Assembly (NCBI GenBank): GCA_033764095.1
Contig: JANRJF010000034.1
Coordinates: 28,120 to 92,119 of the forward strand
Length of the DNA: 64,000 nucleotides
Direction: 5' to 3'
Source: JBDTMT01 sp033764095
GTDB taxonomy: Bacteria > Desulfobacterota > Binatia > HRBIN30 > CADEER01
The position numbers were made by a program, and so were the translations under genes. Positions 36,004-43,839 of the stretch are shown here, piece by piece (within the stretch, counting starts at the first letter, position 1; every line of letters begins with the position of its first letter). The notes beneath the pieces are model-generated. The model was not told the origin of the DNA. It worked only from the letters and a program-made list of their open reading frames with translations, and ran no database searches.

Positions 36004-38142
36004 ATGCTTCGCCGTATGTGGGAGTGCGCCCTGCTGTCGACGCTGCTCGCGTCGCCGGCGTTGGCTGAGACGGGTGCGTGGGAAGCCGTCGGACCCGACG
36101 GTGGAAACATCAGCGCGGTCGCGATCGACCCGGACGACGCGGAGCGCATCTTCGCGCTCAGCAACGAAACGGCTTTCCGGCGCGAGCGTCGCGACCGGGG
36201 ATTCACCGCGCTGGAGGGCAGGTTCTACGACGAGATCGCCGTCGGTGCCGGCGGCCGCGTGTATCTGGTCGGCGGCGGCATGGCGCGCAGCGACGATCAC
36301 GGGCACCATTTCGAGACGCTTCGCCTGCCGGACGAGACGTATGGCTCCGCGGTCGCGGCCGCGCCAAGCGACGCGGACGTCGTATACGTCGCCACGCTCA
36401 CCGGCGTGTATCGCTCGCCGGATGGCGGGCGCACGTTCGCCGCCCGCGGCAGCGGCTTGCCCGTCGGCGAGTCGGCATTGGCACTGGCGGTCGACCCCGA
36501 CGACGTGGACACCGTCTACGCCGCGGTGCGGAACGCCGGCGTCTTCGTCAGCCAGGATGGCGCGGCGACATGGTCGTCGATCACGAACGGGCTCCCGTGC
36601 CCGACCGCAGAGCCCTACCGGGACGGTTGTGTCATCAGCTTGCGCCTGACCGCGGCGGATCCGCCGGCGCTGCTCGTCGGTGTCGCCTCCGGCGGCCTGA
36701 TGCGCAGTGTCGATCAGGGAGCGACGTGGCAGGCGGCCGAAGGCGCGATCGTCGATCAGTATGTGACCGCCATCGCCAGCCCGCGCAGCGCGCCGAGCGA
36801 CGTCGCACCGGTCGTCTATGCCGGCGTCGCGAGCGATGACGGCTACTCATCCGGCGAGACCCCGACGCGCTTCCAGGTACTCGCGTCGTTCGACGGCGGG
36901 GCGAGTTGGACCGTCGCGAGTGACAACCCGCTGCCGGCCGCAGTCGCCGCGTTGGCCCTTTCGGACGACGGCATCCTGTACGCCGGTACGGGGGTGCGGA
37001 GCTGGGCCGGACTCGGCTATCAGGACGGCGCCGGTCTGTATCGCAGCGACGATGAGGGTCGGACGTGGGCACTCGATCAGCGCGGGATGTATGGCACCTG
37101 CCTGACGGAGATCGTCGCCGCGCCGGCATCGCGCACTGCGTTGCACGCCGTGCCGTACTATGACGTGACACGCCTCTACTCGAGTGTGTCGGGTGGCGAT
37201 GGCTGGCGCCGCACGGTGCGGCCCGGTGCATTTACCGTTGGGTTCGATGTCGATCCGAACGATCCCAACCACCTCTACGCGCTGTCCGGCGATGGCCAGT
37301 TGTCCGCAAGTCGCGACGGTGGCGTCGAGTGGACCAGCGTGTCGACCAGCCCCAGCACGACGCGCTATCCCGCGGATCTCGCCATAGACGGACGCGACGG
37401 CGACACGTTGTACACCATCGTCACCGACGACAGCGTGCACTACGCGGTCGAGAAGAGTGTCGACGCCGGGGCGACGTGGCGCGCCACGCTCTCGGTGACC
37501 TCCTCGGCCGTGACGTGGAAGGTGGTTGTCGACCCGGCGAGCGATACGGTCTACGCCGCCTTCACCGATCAGCTGTACCGCAGTCGCGATGCCGGCGAGA
37601 CCTGGACGCAACTTCTCACGTTCGCGCCAGGCGAAGACGGAATCTACGACCTGACGGTGGCGCCCACGTCGCCACCGACCCTGGTGCGTTCGGGCCCCTC
37701 TGGCGTCCTGGTGAGCGAGGACGATGGGGCAACCTGGCAGCGCCCGCGCTTTGCCGGATCGAACGACGCCTTCTTCACCAGCGCGGTGACCGTCGATCCG
37801 GGACGCGCCGTGACGCTGTATGCAATCGCGGGCAGGCGCAGTGATGGAGCGCAGATCGGGCTGTACCGCAGCGACGACGGCGGTCGCGACTGGCGGCGCA
37901 TCGGCGAGGAGCCGGCGGTGGGGTACCAGGTCAGCGGTCTCGCCGTCGATCCGCACGACCGGCTGAGCGTCTATGCCGCGACCTGCGGCGGCGGCGTGCA
38001 GCGCTTCACCCAATCAGCAACGGCGGCTGACAGCAGCGGTGGCAACGGCTGCGCCGTGGGCCCGTCTGGCGTCAGCGCCGTGATGCTGGCCGCGCATGGG
38101 GCCGCCATCGGCCTGCTCGGCTGGTTGCGGGCGTGGCGCTGA
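36004..38142 (+). CDS. Asp-box (sortilin-like) beta-propeller exported protein, paralogue 2
   Basis: 712 residues, similar overall to the preceding protein: signal peptide (CALLSTLLASPALAE), 'WEAVGPDGGNISAVAIDPDD' start of the mature part, Asp-boxes throughout (SPDGGRTF, SQDGAATW, SFDGGASW, SRDAGETW, SEDDGATW, SDDGGRDW). A tail of GNGCAV, hydrophobic helix and LRAWR closes it. Strong Shine-Dalgarno (AAAGGAGG) eight bases before ATG 36004. The stop overlaps or abuts the start region of paralogue 3, so the three are probably co-transcribed or at least co-inherited. No enzymatic signature seen. Confidence 0.8.
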   Translation: MLRRMWECALLSTLLASPALAETGAWEAVGPDGGNISAVAIDPDDAERIFALSNETAFRRERRDRGFTALEGRFYDEIAVGAGGRVYLVGGGMARSDDHGHHFETLRLPDETYGSAVAAAPSDADVVYVATLTGVYRSPDGGRTFAARGSGLPVGESALALAVDPDDVDTVYAAVRNAGVFVSQDGAATWSSITNGLPCPTAEPYRDGCVISLRLTAADPPALLVGVASGGLMRSVDQGATWQAAEGAIVDQYVTAIASPRSAPSDVAPVVYAGVASDDGYSSGETPTRFQVLASFDGGASWTVASDNPLPAAVAALALSDDGILYAGTGVRSWAGLGYQDGAGLYRSDDEGRTWALDQRGMYGTCLTEIVAAPASRTALHAVPYYDVTRLYSSVSGGDGWRRTVRPGAFTVGFDVDPNDPNHLYALSGDGQLSASRDGGVEWTSVSTSPSTTRYPADLAIDGRDGDTLYTIVTDDSVHYAVEKSVDAGATWRATLSVTSSAVTWKVVVDPASDTVYAAFTDQLYRSRDAGETWTQLLTFAPGEDGIYDLTVAPTSPPTLVRSGPSGVLVSEDDGATWQRPRFAGSNDAFFTSAVTVDPGRAVTLYAIAGRRSDGAQIGLYRSDDGGRDWRRIGEEPAVGYQVSGLAVDPHDRLSVYAATCGGGVQRFTQSATAADSSGGNGCAVGPSGVSAVMLAAHGAAIGLLGWLRAWR

Positions 38143-38165
38143 GCCCCCGCACTGCCAGGACGCGG

Positions 38166-40244
38166 GTGAAGATGGCAACGAGCACTCTGCTGCTGGCGGC
38201 GTCGCTGGCGAGCGCGACGCTCGCCGCGGCGCAGGAGTGGCAGGATCTCGGCCCCACCGGCGGTGAGATCGCCGACATCCTGCTCGATGATGACGGATGC
38301 ACATACGCCGTCGGTCGCGGGGTCTTTCGCCGTGAGCCCGGCGAAGCGCAGTGGGAGCGCCTGCCGCGGACACCCGGACCACACGTCAGCCTTCGGGGCG
38401 GGACGCTCTGGAGCACCGGAGGCGACTTGCACGTCCACCGCAGCGTCGATCGCGGCGCCACGTGGGAAGCGCTCGCCGCGCTGCCGGAGCTGAGCTTCGA
38501 TGCGCCGGCGGTGGACGCCGCCGATGACGCGCTGCTGTACGCCGCGACGGTGCAGGCCGACTACGTTCGCCGCCTGTATCGCAGCCGCGACGGCGGCCAG
38601 TCGTGGCAGTCGATCCAGCAGGGACTGCCGGACCACGACTTCAGCTACCACTACCTGCTGCGCGCGGACGTCGAGCACGCCAGCTCGGTGTTCGTCGCCT
38701 CGGAGCTCTACGGCGTGTTCGCCAGCAGCGACGCGGGCGATCACTGGATTGAGGCGAGCACCGGCCTCCCCTGTCCCGGCGTGATCTCCGCGGAAGGCCG
38801 CCTCCCGTGTGTGCTGGCGCTGGAACAGGGACGCGACGGAACGCTCTATGTCGGCGCCGCCGACGGCCGCGTCTACCGCAGCGACGATCGCGCCCGGTCC
38901 TGGCAGAGCCCGCATGCCGCGCCGCTCGGCGTGCAGGTGGTCGCGCTCGCTCTTGCACCGCGCGATCCCGCCAGGGTTCTGGCGGTGACGTCCTCGACCT
39001 GGGCCGGCGGGCATCCGCCGGAGTACCAGGTCCTCCGCTCCAGCGATGGCGGCGCGCACTTCGAAGTGGTCGGCAGCGGTCTGCCGCACGGCGCACTCCA
39101 CGCGCTGGTCATCGACGCCGAGCACAGCGATCGCGCGTATGCGGCGACCGACGACGGCGTGTACGCCAGCGACGACGCCGGCACGTCGTGGATTGCGGTC
39201 AACGATGGTCTGTTTGCCACCTGTGTGTATGCGCTGGGCGCCGGCGGCGCACCGACGACACTTCACGCCCTCGGCCCACAGCGCTACTGGCGCCGAAGCG
39301 GCGCGCCCGAGGGGTGGAGCGAAGGCGATATCTCAATGACCTACCCCGGCTACCGCCGGATCGCGGTTGGCTCCGAGTTGGCCGGCGTCGTCGTCGCACC
39401 GGACGGAGAGCGGCTCTATGCGTTCGACTGGTCGATCGGACCGTTCGCCAGCGAGGACGGCGGACGAAGCTGGGCGCCGCGGTTCGGCGACGGGGGACCT
39501 TTTGGCGCCTACGACCTGGCGCTCGACCCGCATGACGCCGATTCGATTTTCATCGCCACCGATTACGCCGCCATCGCGCACAGCCTCGACGGCGGCCGAC
39601 ACTGGGAACGCGTGCACGACGCCGGCGGCGGATCGCCCGGCCAGGTGCGCGGCGTCGCCACCGAGGCGCGCAGCGGTCGGGTGTACGCGCTGTACGATCA
39701 CGCGACTTTCGCGTCGCCGCCGTCAGGCGCCCACTGGCGGCGCATCGGTCGCGGAATCGAGGGCCGGCAGTTGGATCTCGAGATCGCGCCGACCGATCCG
39801 CCGACGCTGTTGGCGCGAACGCCGTACGCCGTGACGATGCGCAGCCGCGACGGCGGACGCACGTGGCGAGCGCTGCACGTGCCGGGCGAGACCGAGTTCG
39901 AACGGACCATCGTCGCCACCGCCTCCGATCCGACCGCTCCACACATCCTGTACGGAGTCGCGGGCAAGCAGCTCTACCGCAGTGACGATGCGGGCGGGAC
40001 GTGGCGCCGCGTCGCAGCGCAGCTGCCGACCGGCGTGCAGCAGTTGCAGGTCGATCCGAATGAGCCGGAGCGCATCTACGCTGCCACCTGCGGCGCCGGC
40101 GTGCAGCTGCTGGTGCAGGAGCCGGTAACCGGGGGCAGGATCGGCGACGGCTGCGCCGTGGTGCCGGCCGATGTCAGTGCGGCGTTGCTCGCCGCGCACG
40201 GGTTGGCCATCGGCCTGCTCGGCTGGTTGCGGGCGCGCCGTTGA
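38166..40244 (+). CDS. Asp-box (sortilin-like) beta-propeller exported protein, paralogue 3
   Basis: 692 residues, third of the tandem array. Signal peptide (MATSTLLLAASLASATLAAA), 'WQDLGPTGGEIADILLDDDG' start, Asp-boxes (SRDGGQSW, SSDGGAHF, SDDAGTSW, SRDGGRTW, SDDAGGTW), and a C-terminal GDGCAV, hydrophobic helix and RARR. GTG 38166 has AGGA five bases upstream; ATG 38172 is two codons in and equally acceptable. The stop TGA is the first part of the TGACCACCACGG repeat word. Role as a binding or surface propeller is inference. Confidence 0.78.
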   Translation: MKMATSTLLLAASLASATLAAAQEWQDLGPTGGEIADILLDDDGCTYAVGRGVFRREPGEAQWERLPRTPGPHVSLRGGTLWSTGGDLHVHRSVDRGATWEALAALPELSFDAPAVDAADDALLYAATVQADYVRRLYRSRDGGQSWQSIQQGLPDHDFSYHYLLRADVEHASSVFVASELYGVFASSDAGDHWIEASTGLPCPGVISAEGRLPCVLALEQGRDGTLYVGAADGRVYRSDDRARSWQSPHAAPLGVQVVALALAPRDPARVLAVTSSTWAGGHPPEYQVLRSSDGGAHFEVVGSGLPHGALHALVIDAEHSDRAYAATDDGVYASDDAGTSWIAVNDGLFATCVYALGAGGAPTTLHALGPQRYWRRSGAPEGWSEGDISMTYPGYRRIAVGSELAGVVVAPDGERLYAFDWSIGPFASEDGGRSWAPRFGDGGPFGAYDLALDPHDADSIFIATDYAAIAHSLDGGRHWERVHDAGGGSPGQVRGVATEARSGRVYALYDHATFASPPSGAHWRRIGRGIEGRQLDLEIAPTDPPTLLARTPYAVTMRSRDGGRTWRALHVPGETEFERTIVATASDPTAPHILYGVAGKQLYRSDDAGGTWRRVAAQLPTGVQQLQVDPNEPERIYAATCGAGVQLLVQEPVTGGRIGDGCAVVPADVSAALLAAHGLAIGLLGWLRARR

Positions 40245-40308
40245 CCACCACGGCACGACGACACGACGGCACAACGATCTGCCGTTGTGCCGTCGTGTCG
40301 TGGTGGTG
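40244..40308. repeat. Inverted word repeat, CACGACAC family, copy 2
   Basis: CCACCACGGCACGACGACAC and on (left arm to 40276) and its complement GTTGTGCCGTCGTGTCGTGG and on (40281-40308) with only a four-base gap at the centre. Located between convergent genes, like the copy at 29336. The arms differ in detail from that copy but each is complementary to its own partner, as if the arms keep pairing while the words drift. Confidence 0.92.
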
Positions 40309-40310
40309 AG

Positions 40311-40976
40311 TCAGTCGGGGCGGCCCCAGTCGACCACCGGCCAGCCGCGACGGCGGGCGGCGCGGCGCAGCTTGGGGTCGGGGTTCACCGCCACCGGGCG
40401 GCCGACCACCTCCAGCATCGGCAGGTCGGCGAACGAATCGGTATAGAACGTCGCCGTCTGCAGGGCGGCGCCGTGCGCGGCGGCGTAGCGCGTCGCCAGC
40501 GCCACCTTGCCGGCGCCGTAGCAGAGCGGCTCGATGGCGCGGCCGGTGTAGCGGCCGTCGGCGTCGATCTCGAAGTGGTTGCAGATGAAGTCGTCGAGGC
40601 CGAGCTCGGCGCAGGTGAGCTCGGACATGTAGTTCGACGACGAGGTCAGCAACACCAGGCGCTCGCCGGCGGCGCGGTGGGCGTCGATCGCGGCGCGCGC
40701 GCCGGGGCGGAAGAGCGGCCGCACCGACTGGCGATAGAAGGCCTGCGCGCGGTCGCGCATCGGCGCCTCCGGCTGACCGGCGACGGTGGCGATGCTGCGC
40801 CGGATGGTCTCGTCGATGGCGACGAAGCCGAGGCTGTAGCGCGCCGCGTAGGTCAGCGCGTGCAGCGCCTGCCAGGTGGTGACCCGACCGGCGGCGAGCT
40901 CGGCGCGGATCCACAGCGTCGCCGAGTTGCGGCTGATCAGCGTCTTGTCGAGATCGAAGAACGCAATCGCAGACAT
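40311..40976 (-). CDS. HAD-superfamily (IB) phosphatase
   Basis: 221 residues. Nucleophile motif 'FFDLDKTLIS' (D8, D10), 'LVLLTSSSNY' (motif II), 'YGAGKVALA' (Lys, motif III) and 'YTDSFADLPMLEVVG' (motif IV) in correct order, with the helical cap between. The subfamily IB form includes SerB-like phosphoserine phosphatases and CicA. Substrate cannot be read. Length normal. It is convergent with the propeller array and divergent from the metallopeptidase/ATP-grasp pair. No strong Shine-Dalgarno. Confidence 0.88.
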   Translation of the reverse strand: MSAIAFFDLDKTLISRNSATLWIRAELAAGRVTTWQALHALTYAARYSLGFVAIDETIRRSIATVAGQPEAPMRDRAQAFYRQSVRPLFRPGARAAIDAHRAAGERLVLLTSSSNYMSELTCAELGLDDFICNHFEIDADGRYTGRAIEPLCYGAGKVALATRYAAAHGAALQTATFYTDSFADLPMLEVVGRPVAVNPDPKLRRAARRRGWPVVDWGRPD

Positions 40977-41020
40977 CGGGACTGCTCCGCGCTGCGCGAA
41001 GGCATTTGGCGCGGCGCTAT

Positions 41021-41060
41021 TCCCCTACCAGCCAACCGCCAGGCAGCCCAACCGCCTGCC
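41021..41060. repeat. Solitary diverged arm of the CAGCCTAACCGCC family
   Basis: CCCCTACCAGCCAACCGCCA followed by GGCAGCCCAACCGCCTGCC resembles the right arm of the element at 24127-24164 but no left arm is visible. Probably a decayed element in the gap before the metallopeptidase gene. Confidence 0.4.
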
Positions 41061-41108
41061 GTCCTCGCTTGACCTGCCGCGCGGCGCGCGGCAACGGTGC
41101 GCGCGGAG

Positions 41109-42197
41109 ATGGCCGACCCCGGGGGCAGCGCCGCAGTGGCAACCACGCCGGCCGCCGCGCACGGCAAGCCGCGCGGGCTGGCGCCGAGCGTGTGGGAAGG
41201 GTGGTCGGACGACCAGCTGCTCGACCTGCGCCTGTGCGATCTCGGCGTGACCATCCGCGGCACCGAGCTCGACCGCCATATCCGCCAGCTCAACCGCGAG
41301 CTGCACGCCGCCGGCATCGTCCGCTTCCGGCCGTTCTTCTGGCTGTCGGACGAGTGGTTCACGCCCGACGGCGTGCCGGGCGTCGCGGTGCCTTTCTACC
41401 TGGCCCATCCGCGCCTGGCGAAGCTGGAGTTCGCACAGATGCTGGAGGTCGAGGGCGGCACGCCCGAGTGGTGCCTGCGCATCCTGCGCCACGAGACCGG
41501 CCACGCCATCGACAACGCCTACGCGCTGCGCCGCCGCCATCGCCGCCAGCAGCTGTTCGGCCTCTCGTCGAAACCGTACCCCGAGTACTACACGCCGCGG
41601 CCGTACAGCCGCAGCTACGTGCAGCACCTCGAGCCGTGGTACGCGCAGAGTCATCCCGACGAGGACTTCGCCGAGACCTTCGCCGTCTGGATGACGCCCG
41701 ACTCGCCGTGGCGCACGCGCTACCACGACTGGCCGGCGCTGAAGAAGCTCGAGTACGTCGACGGACTGCTGCGCGAGATCGGCCCGCTGGCTCCGAAGCT
41801 CACCCATCGGCGCCCGGTCGAGCCGCTGCGCAGCCTGCGCAAGACGCTGCGCGAGCACTACCGCGAGAAGCGCCAGCGCTACGGCGTCGACCACCCGAAC
41901 GTCTACGACCGCGATCTGCGCCGCCTGTTCTCCGACGCGCCGGAGGTACGCGCCAATCCCTCGGCCGCGCAGTTCATCCAGCGCATCCGCAAGGAGGTGC
42001 GGGCACGCGCGGCGCGCTGGACCGGCGAGTACCAGTACACGATCAACCAGGTGATCGACGAGATCGCCAAGCGCTGCAAGGAGCTCAACCTGCGCCTCGC
42101 CGTCGCGGCCGAGGAGGCACGGCTGGAGTTCACCATCTTCGTCGCGGTGCAGACCATGCACTACCTGCACAGCGGGCGACATCGCGTATGGCTGTGA
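41109..42197 (+). CDS. Putative zinc-binding metallopeptidase
   Basis: 362 residues, no signal peptide. 'WCLRILRHETGHAIDNAYAL' holds an HExxH site (HETGH), and 'SHPDEDFAETFAVWM' about 60 residues on supplies the likely third ligand and catalytic-side Glu, the pattern of the putative zinc-binding metallopeptidase family (PF15887-like). Cytoplasmic, so it is probably a processing or salvage peptidase rather than a secreted one. ATG 41109 follows GGAG by two bases; a GTG at 41097 is also in frame. Its stop overlaps the region of the next ATP-grasp gene (ATG 42188 or 42206), so the two are translated together. Confidence 0.72.
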   Translation: MADPGGSAAVATTPAAAHGKPRGLAPSVWEGWSDDQLLDLRLCDLGVTIRGTELDRHIRQLNRELHAAGIVRFRPFFWLSDEWFTPDGVPGVAVPFYLAHPRLAKLEFAQMLEVEGGTPEWCLRILRHETGHAIDNAYALRRRHRRQQLFGLSSKPYPEYYTPRPYSRSYVQHLEPWYAQSHPDEDFAETFAVWMTPDSPWRTRYHDWPALKKLEYVDGLLREIGPLAPKLTHRRPVEPLRSLRKTLREHYREKRQRYGVDHPNVYDRDLRRLFSDAPEVRANPSAAQFIQRIRKEVRARAARWTGEYQYTINQVIDEIAKRCKELNLRLAVAAEEARLEFTIFVAVQTMHYLHSGRHRVWL

Positions 42198-42205
42198 GGT
42201 CACGT

Positions 42206-43231
42206 ATGGCGGTGAAGCCGCTGCGCATCCTCGCGCTGATGCACGAGGACCTGGTGCCGCCGGAGGACGTCACCGGCATCGACACCGCCGAGGCGGACTG
42301 GAAGATGGAGTTCGACGTCACCATCACGCTGAAGAACCTCGGCCACGAGGTGCACAATCTCGGCGTCGGCGGCGACCTCGGCGTCATCCGCAAGGGCATC
42401 GACGAGGTCAAGCCGCACCTGGTGCTCAACCTGCTGGAGCACTTCCACGGCGTACCGCTGTTCGACCAGAACGTGGTCAGCTACCTGGAGCTGCTGCGCA
42501 TGCCGTACAGCGGCTGCAACCCGCGCGGCCTGATGCTGGCGCGCGACAAGGGCCTGTCGAAGAAACTGCTCGCCTACCACCGCATCCCGGTGCCGGACTT
42601 CGCCGTGTTCCCGATCGGCCGCGCCGTGCGGCGGTCGCAGAAGCTGCGCTTCCCACTCATCGTCAAGTCGCTCACCCGCGAGGCGTCGGCCGGCATCTCG
42701 CAGGCGAGCGTCGTCGAGGACGAGGAGAAGCTGCGCGAGCGGGTGCGCTTCATCCACGAGACCATCGGCACCGACGCCATCGCCGAGCGTTACATCGACG
42801 GCCGCGAGCTCTACGTCGGCGTGATCGGCAACCAGCGCCTGGAGGTGTTCCCGGTCTGGGAGCTGCTGTTCACCAAGATGCCGGACGAGCTGTGGCACAT
42901 CGCCACCGACCGGGTGAAGTGGAGCCGCGTGTACCAGAAGAAGCGCGGCATCAAGACCTCGGCCTCGAAGCTGCCGGACGGGCTCGCCGAGCACGTCCAG
43001 CACCTGTGCAAGCGCATCTACCGCACGCTCAACCTGAGCGGCTACGCGCGCATCGACCTGCGCCTGGAAGAGAGCGGCAAGGTCTACGTGCTGGAGGCCA
43101 ACCCCAATCCGCAGCTCGCCTACGGCGAGGATTTCGCCGAGTCCGCCGAACGCGCCGGCATGGACTATCCGGCGCTGCTGCAACGCATCGTCAACCTCGG
43201 CCTGCGCTGGCGGCCGGACCGGGGAGGGTGA
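42206..43231 (+). CDS. ATP-grasp ligase, D-alanine-D-alanine-ligase-like
   Basis: 341 residues. 'RDKGLSKKLLAYHRIPVP' begins the ATP-grasp part, 'FPLIVKSLTREASAGISQAS' is the nucleotide-binding loop, and 'YARIDLRLEESGKVYVLEAN' followed by PNP is the Mg-binding motif. The N-terminal 'NLLEHFHGVPLFDQNVVSYL' resembles D-Ala-D-Ala ligases. It would join a carboxylate to an amine using ATP. ATG 42206 has GAGGT seven bases upstream; ATG 42188 would overlap the upstream stop. Pairing with a cytoplasmic peptidase suggests a small-peptide or amino-acid conjugate pathway; this is inference. Peptidoglycan Ddl is less likely because other mur/ddl genes are absent. Confidence 0.82.
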   Translation: MAVKPLRILALMHEDLVPPEDVTGIDTAEADWKMEFDVTITLKNLGHEVHNLGVGGDLGVIRKGIDEVKPHLVLNLLEHFHGVPLFDQNVVSYLELLRMPYSGCNPRGLMLARDKGLSKKLLAYHRIPVPDFAVFPIGRAVRRSQKLRFPLIVKSLTREASAGISQASVVEDEEKLRERVRFIHETIGTDAIAERYIDGRELYVGVIGNQRLEVFPVWELLFTKMPDELWHIATDRVKWSRVYQKKRGIKTSASKLPDGLAEHVQHLCKRIYRTLNLSGYARIDLRLEESGKVYVLEANPNPQLAYGEDFAESAERAGMDYPALLQRIVNLGLRWRPDRGG

Positions 43232-43234
43232 GGG

Positions 43235-43327
43235 GCAAGCGATGAGCGACAAGCGATGAGCAATGAGCGGGTCATCATACTCATCGCTCGTCGCTCATCG
43301 CTCATCGCTGATTACTCGTCGCTCGTC
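43235..43327. repeat. Inverted word repeat, GATGAGCGAC family, copy 2
   Basis: Left arm GCAAGCGATGAGCGACAAGC and on (43235-43268), right arm of CTCATCGCTCGTCGCTCATC words (43278-43327). The right arm is longer than the left. It starts three bases after the ATP-grasp stop and reaches 21 bases before the NTF2-like start. Confidence 0.88.
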
Positions 43328-43347
43328 TCTCCTCATCGGGGGTGGTG

Positions 43348-43824
43348 ATGGATGTCGGTGAGCGTCTGGCGAGCCTGGAAGCGCGGCTGCGCGCGGTCGA
43401 GGACGAGCTGGCGATCCACAAGCTGATCGTGCGCTATGGCCTGGCGGTGGACAGCGGCGACGCCGAGCGTACCGCGGCGGTGTTCGCGGCCGACGGCGTG
43501 TACGACGCCGACGTGCGCCTGATGCGCGGCCGCGCCGCGGTCGCCGACATGGTGCGCGGTGCGCGCCACCAGGCGATGGTCGGCCACTGCGCGCACCAGA
43601 TCGGCCCGGCGATCGTGCGGCTGCACGGCGACACCGCGACGGCGCTCGGCTACTCGCGCGTCTACCTGCAGGAGGCCGACGGCATCGGCGTCTACCGCGT
43701 CAGCTTCAACCGCTGGACGCTGGCGCGCCAGGCCGACGGCTGGGCGATCACCCACCGCTTCACCCGCCTGCTCGGCCACGAGGAGGCGTTGGCGATCCTG
43801 CACGACGGCCTCGACGCGGTGTAG
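43348..43824 (+). CDS. SnoaL/NTF2-like protein
   Basis: 158 residues. 'ELAIHKLIVRYGLAVDSGDA' followed by 'VFAADGVYDADVRLMRGRAA' and 'THRFTRLLGHEEALAIL' is the small cone-shaped NTF2/SnoaL fold, used by polyketide cyclases, dehydratases, isomerases and many unknown proteins. No catalytic pair can be assigned by eye. Start at ATG 43348 with GGGGGTGG directly upstream; two GTG codons precede it in frame. It is downstream of the ATP-grasp pair, behind the repeat, and convergent with the large membrane protein. Confidence 0.75.
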   Translation: MDVGERLASLEARLRAVEDELAIHKLIVRYGLAVDSGDAERTAAVFAADGVYDADVRLMRGRAAVADMVRGARHQAMVGHCAHQIGPAIVRLHGDTATALGYSRVYLQEADGIGVYRVSFNRWTLARQADGWAITHRFTRLLGHEEALAILHDGLDAV

Positions 43825-43839
43825 CGCGGCGTCCGCGGC

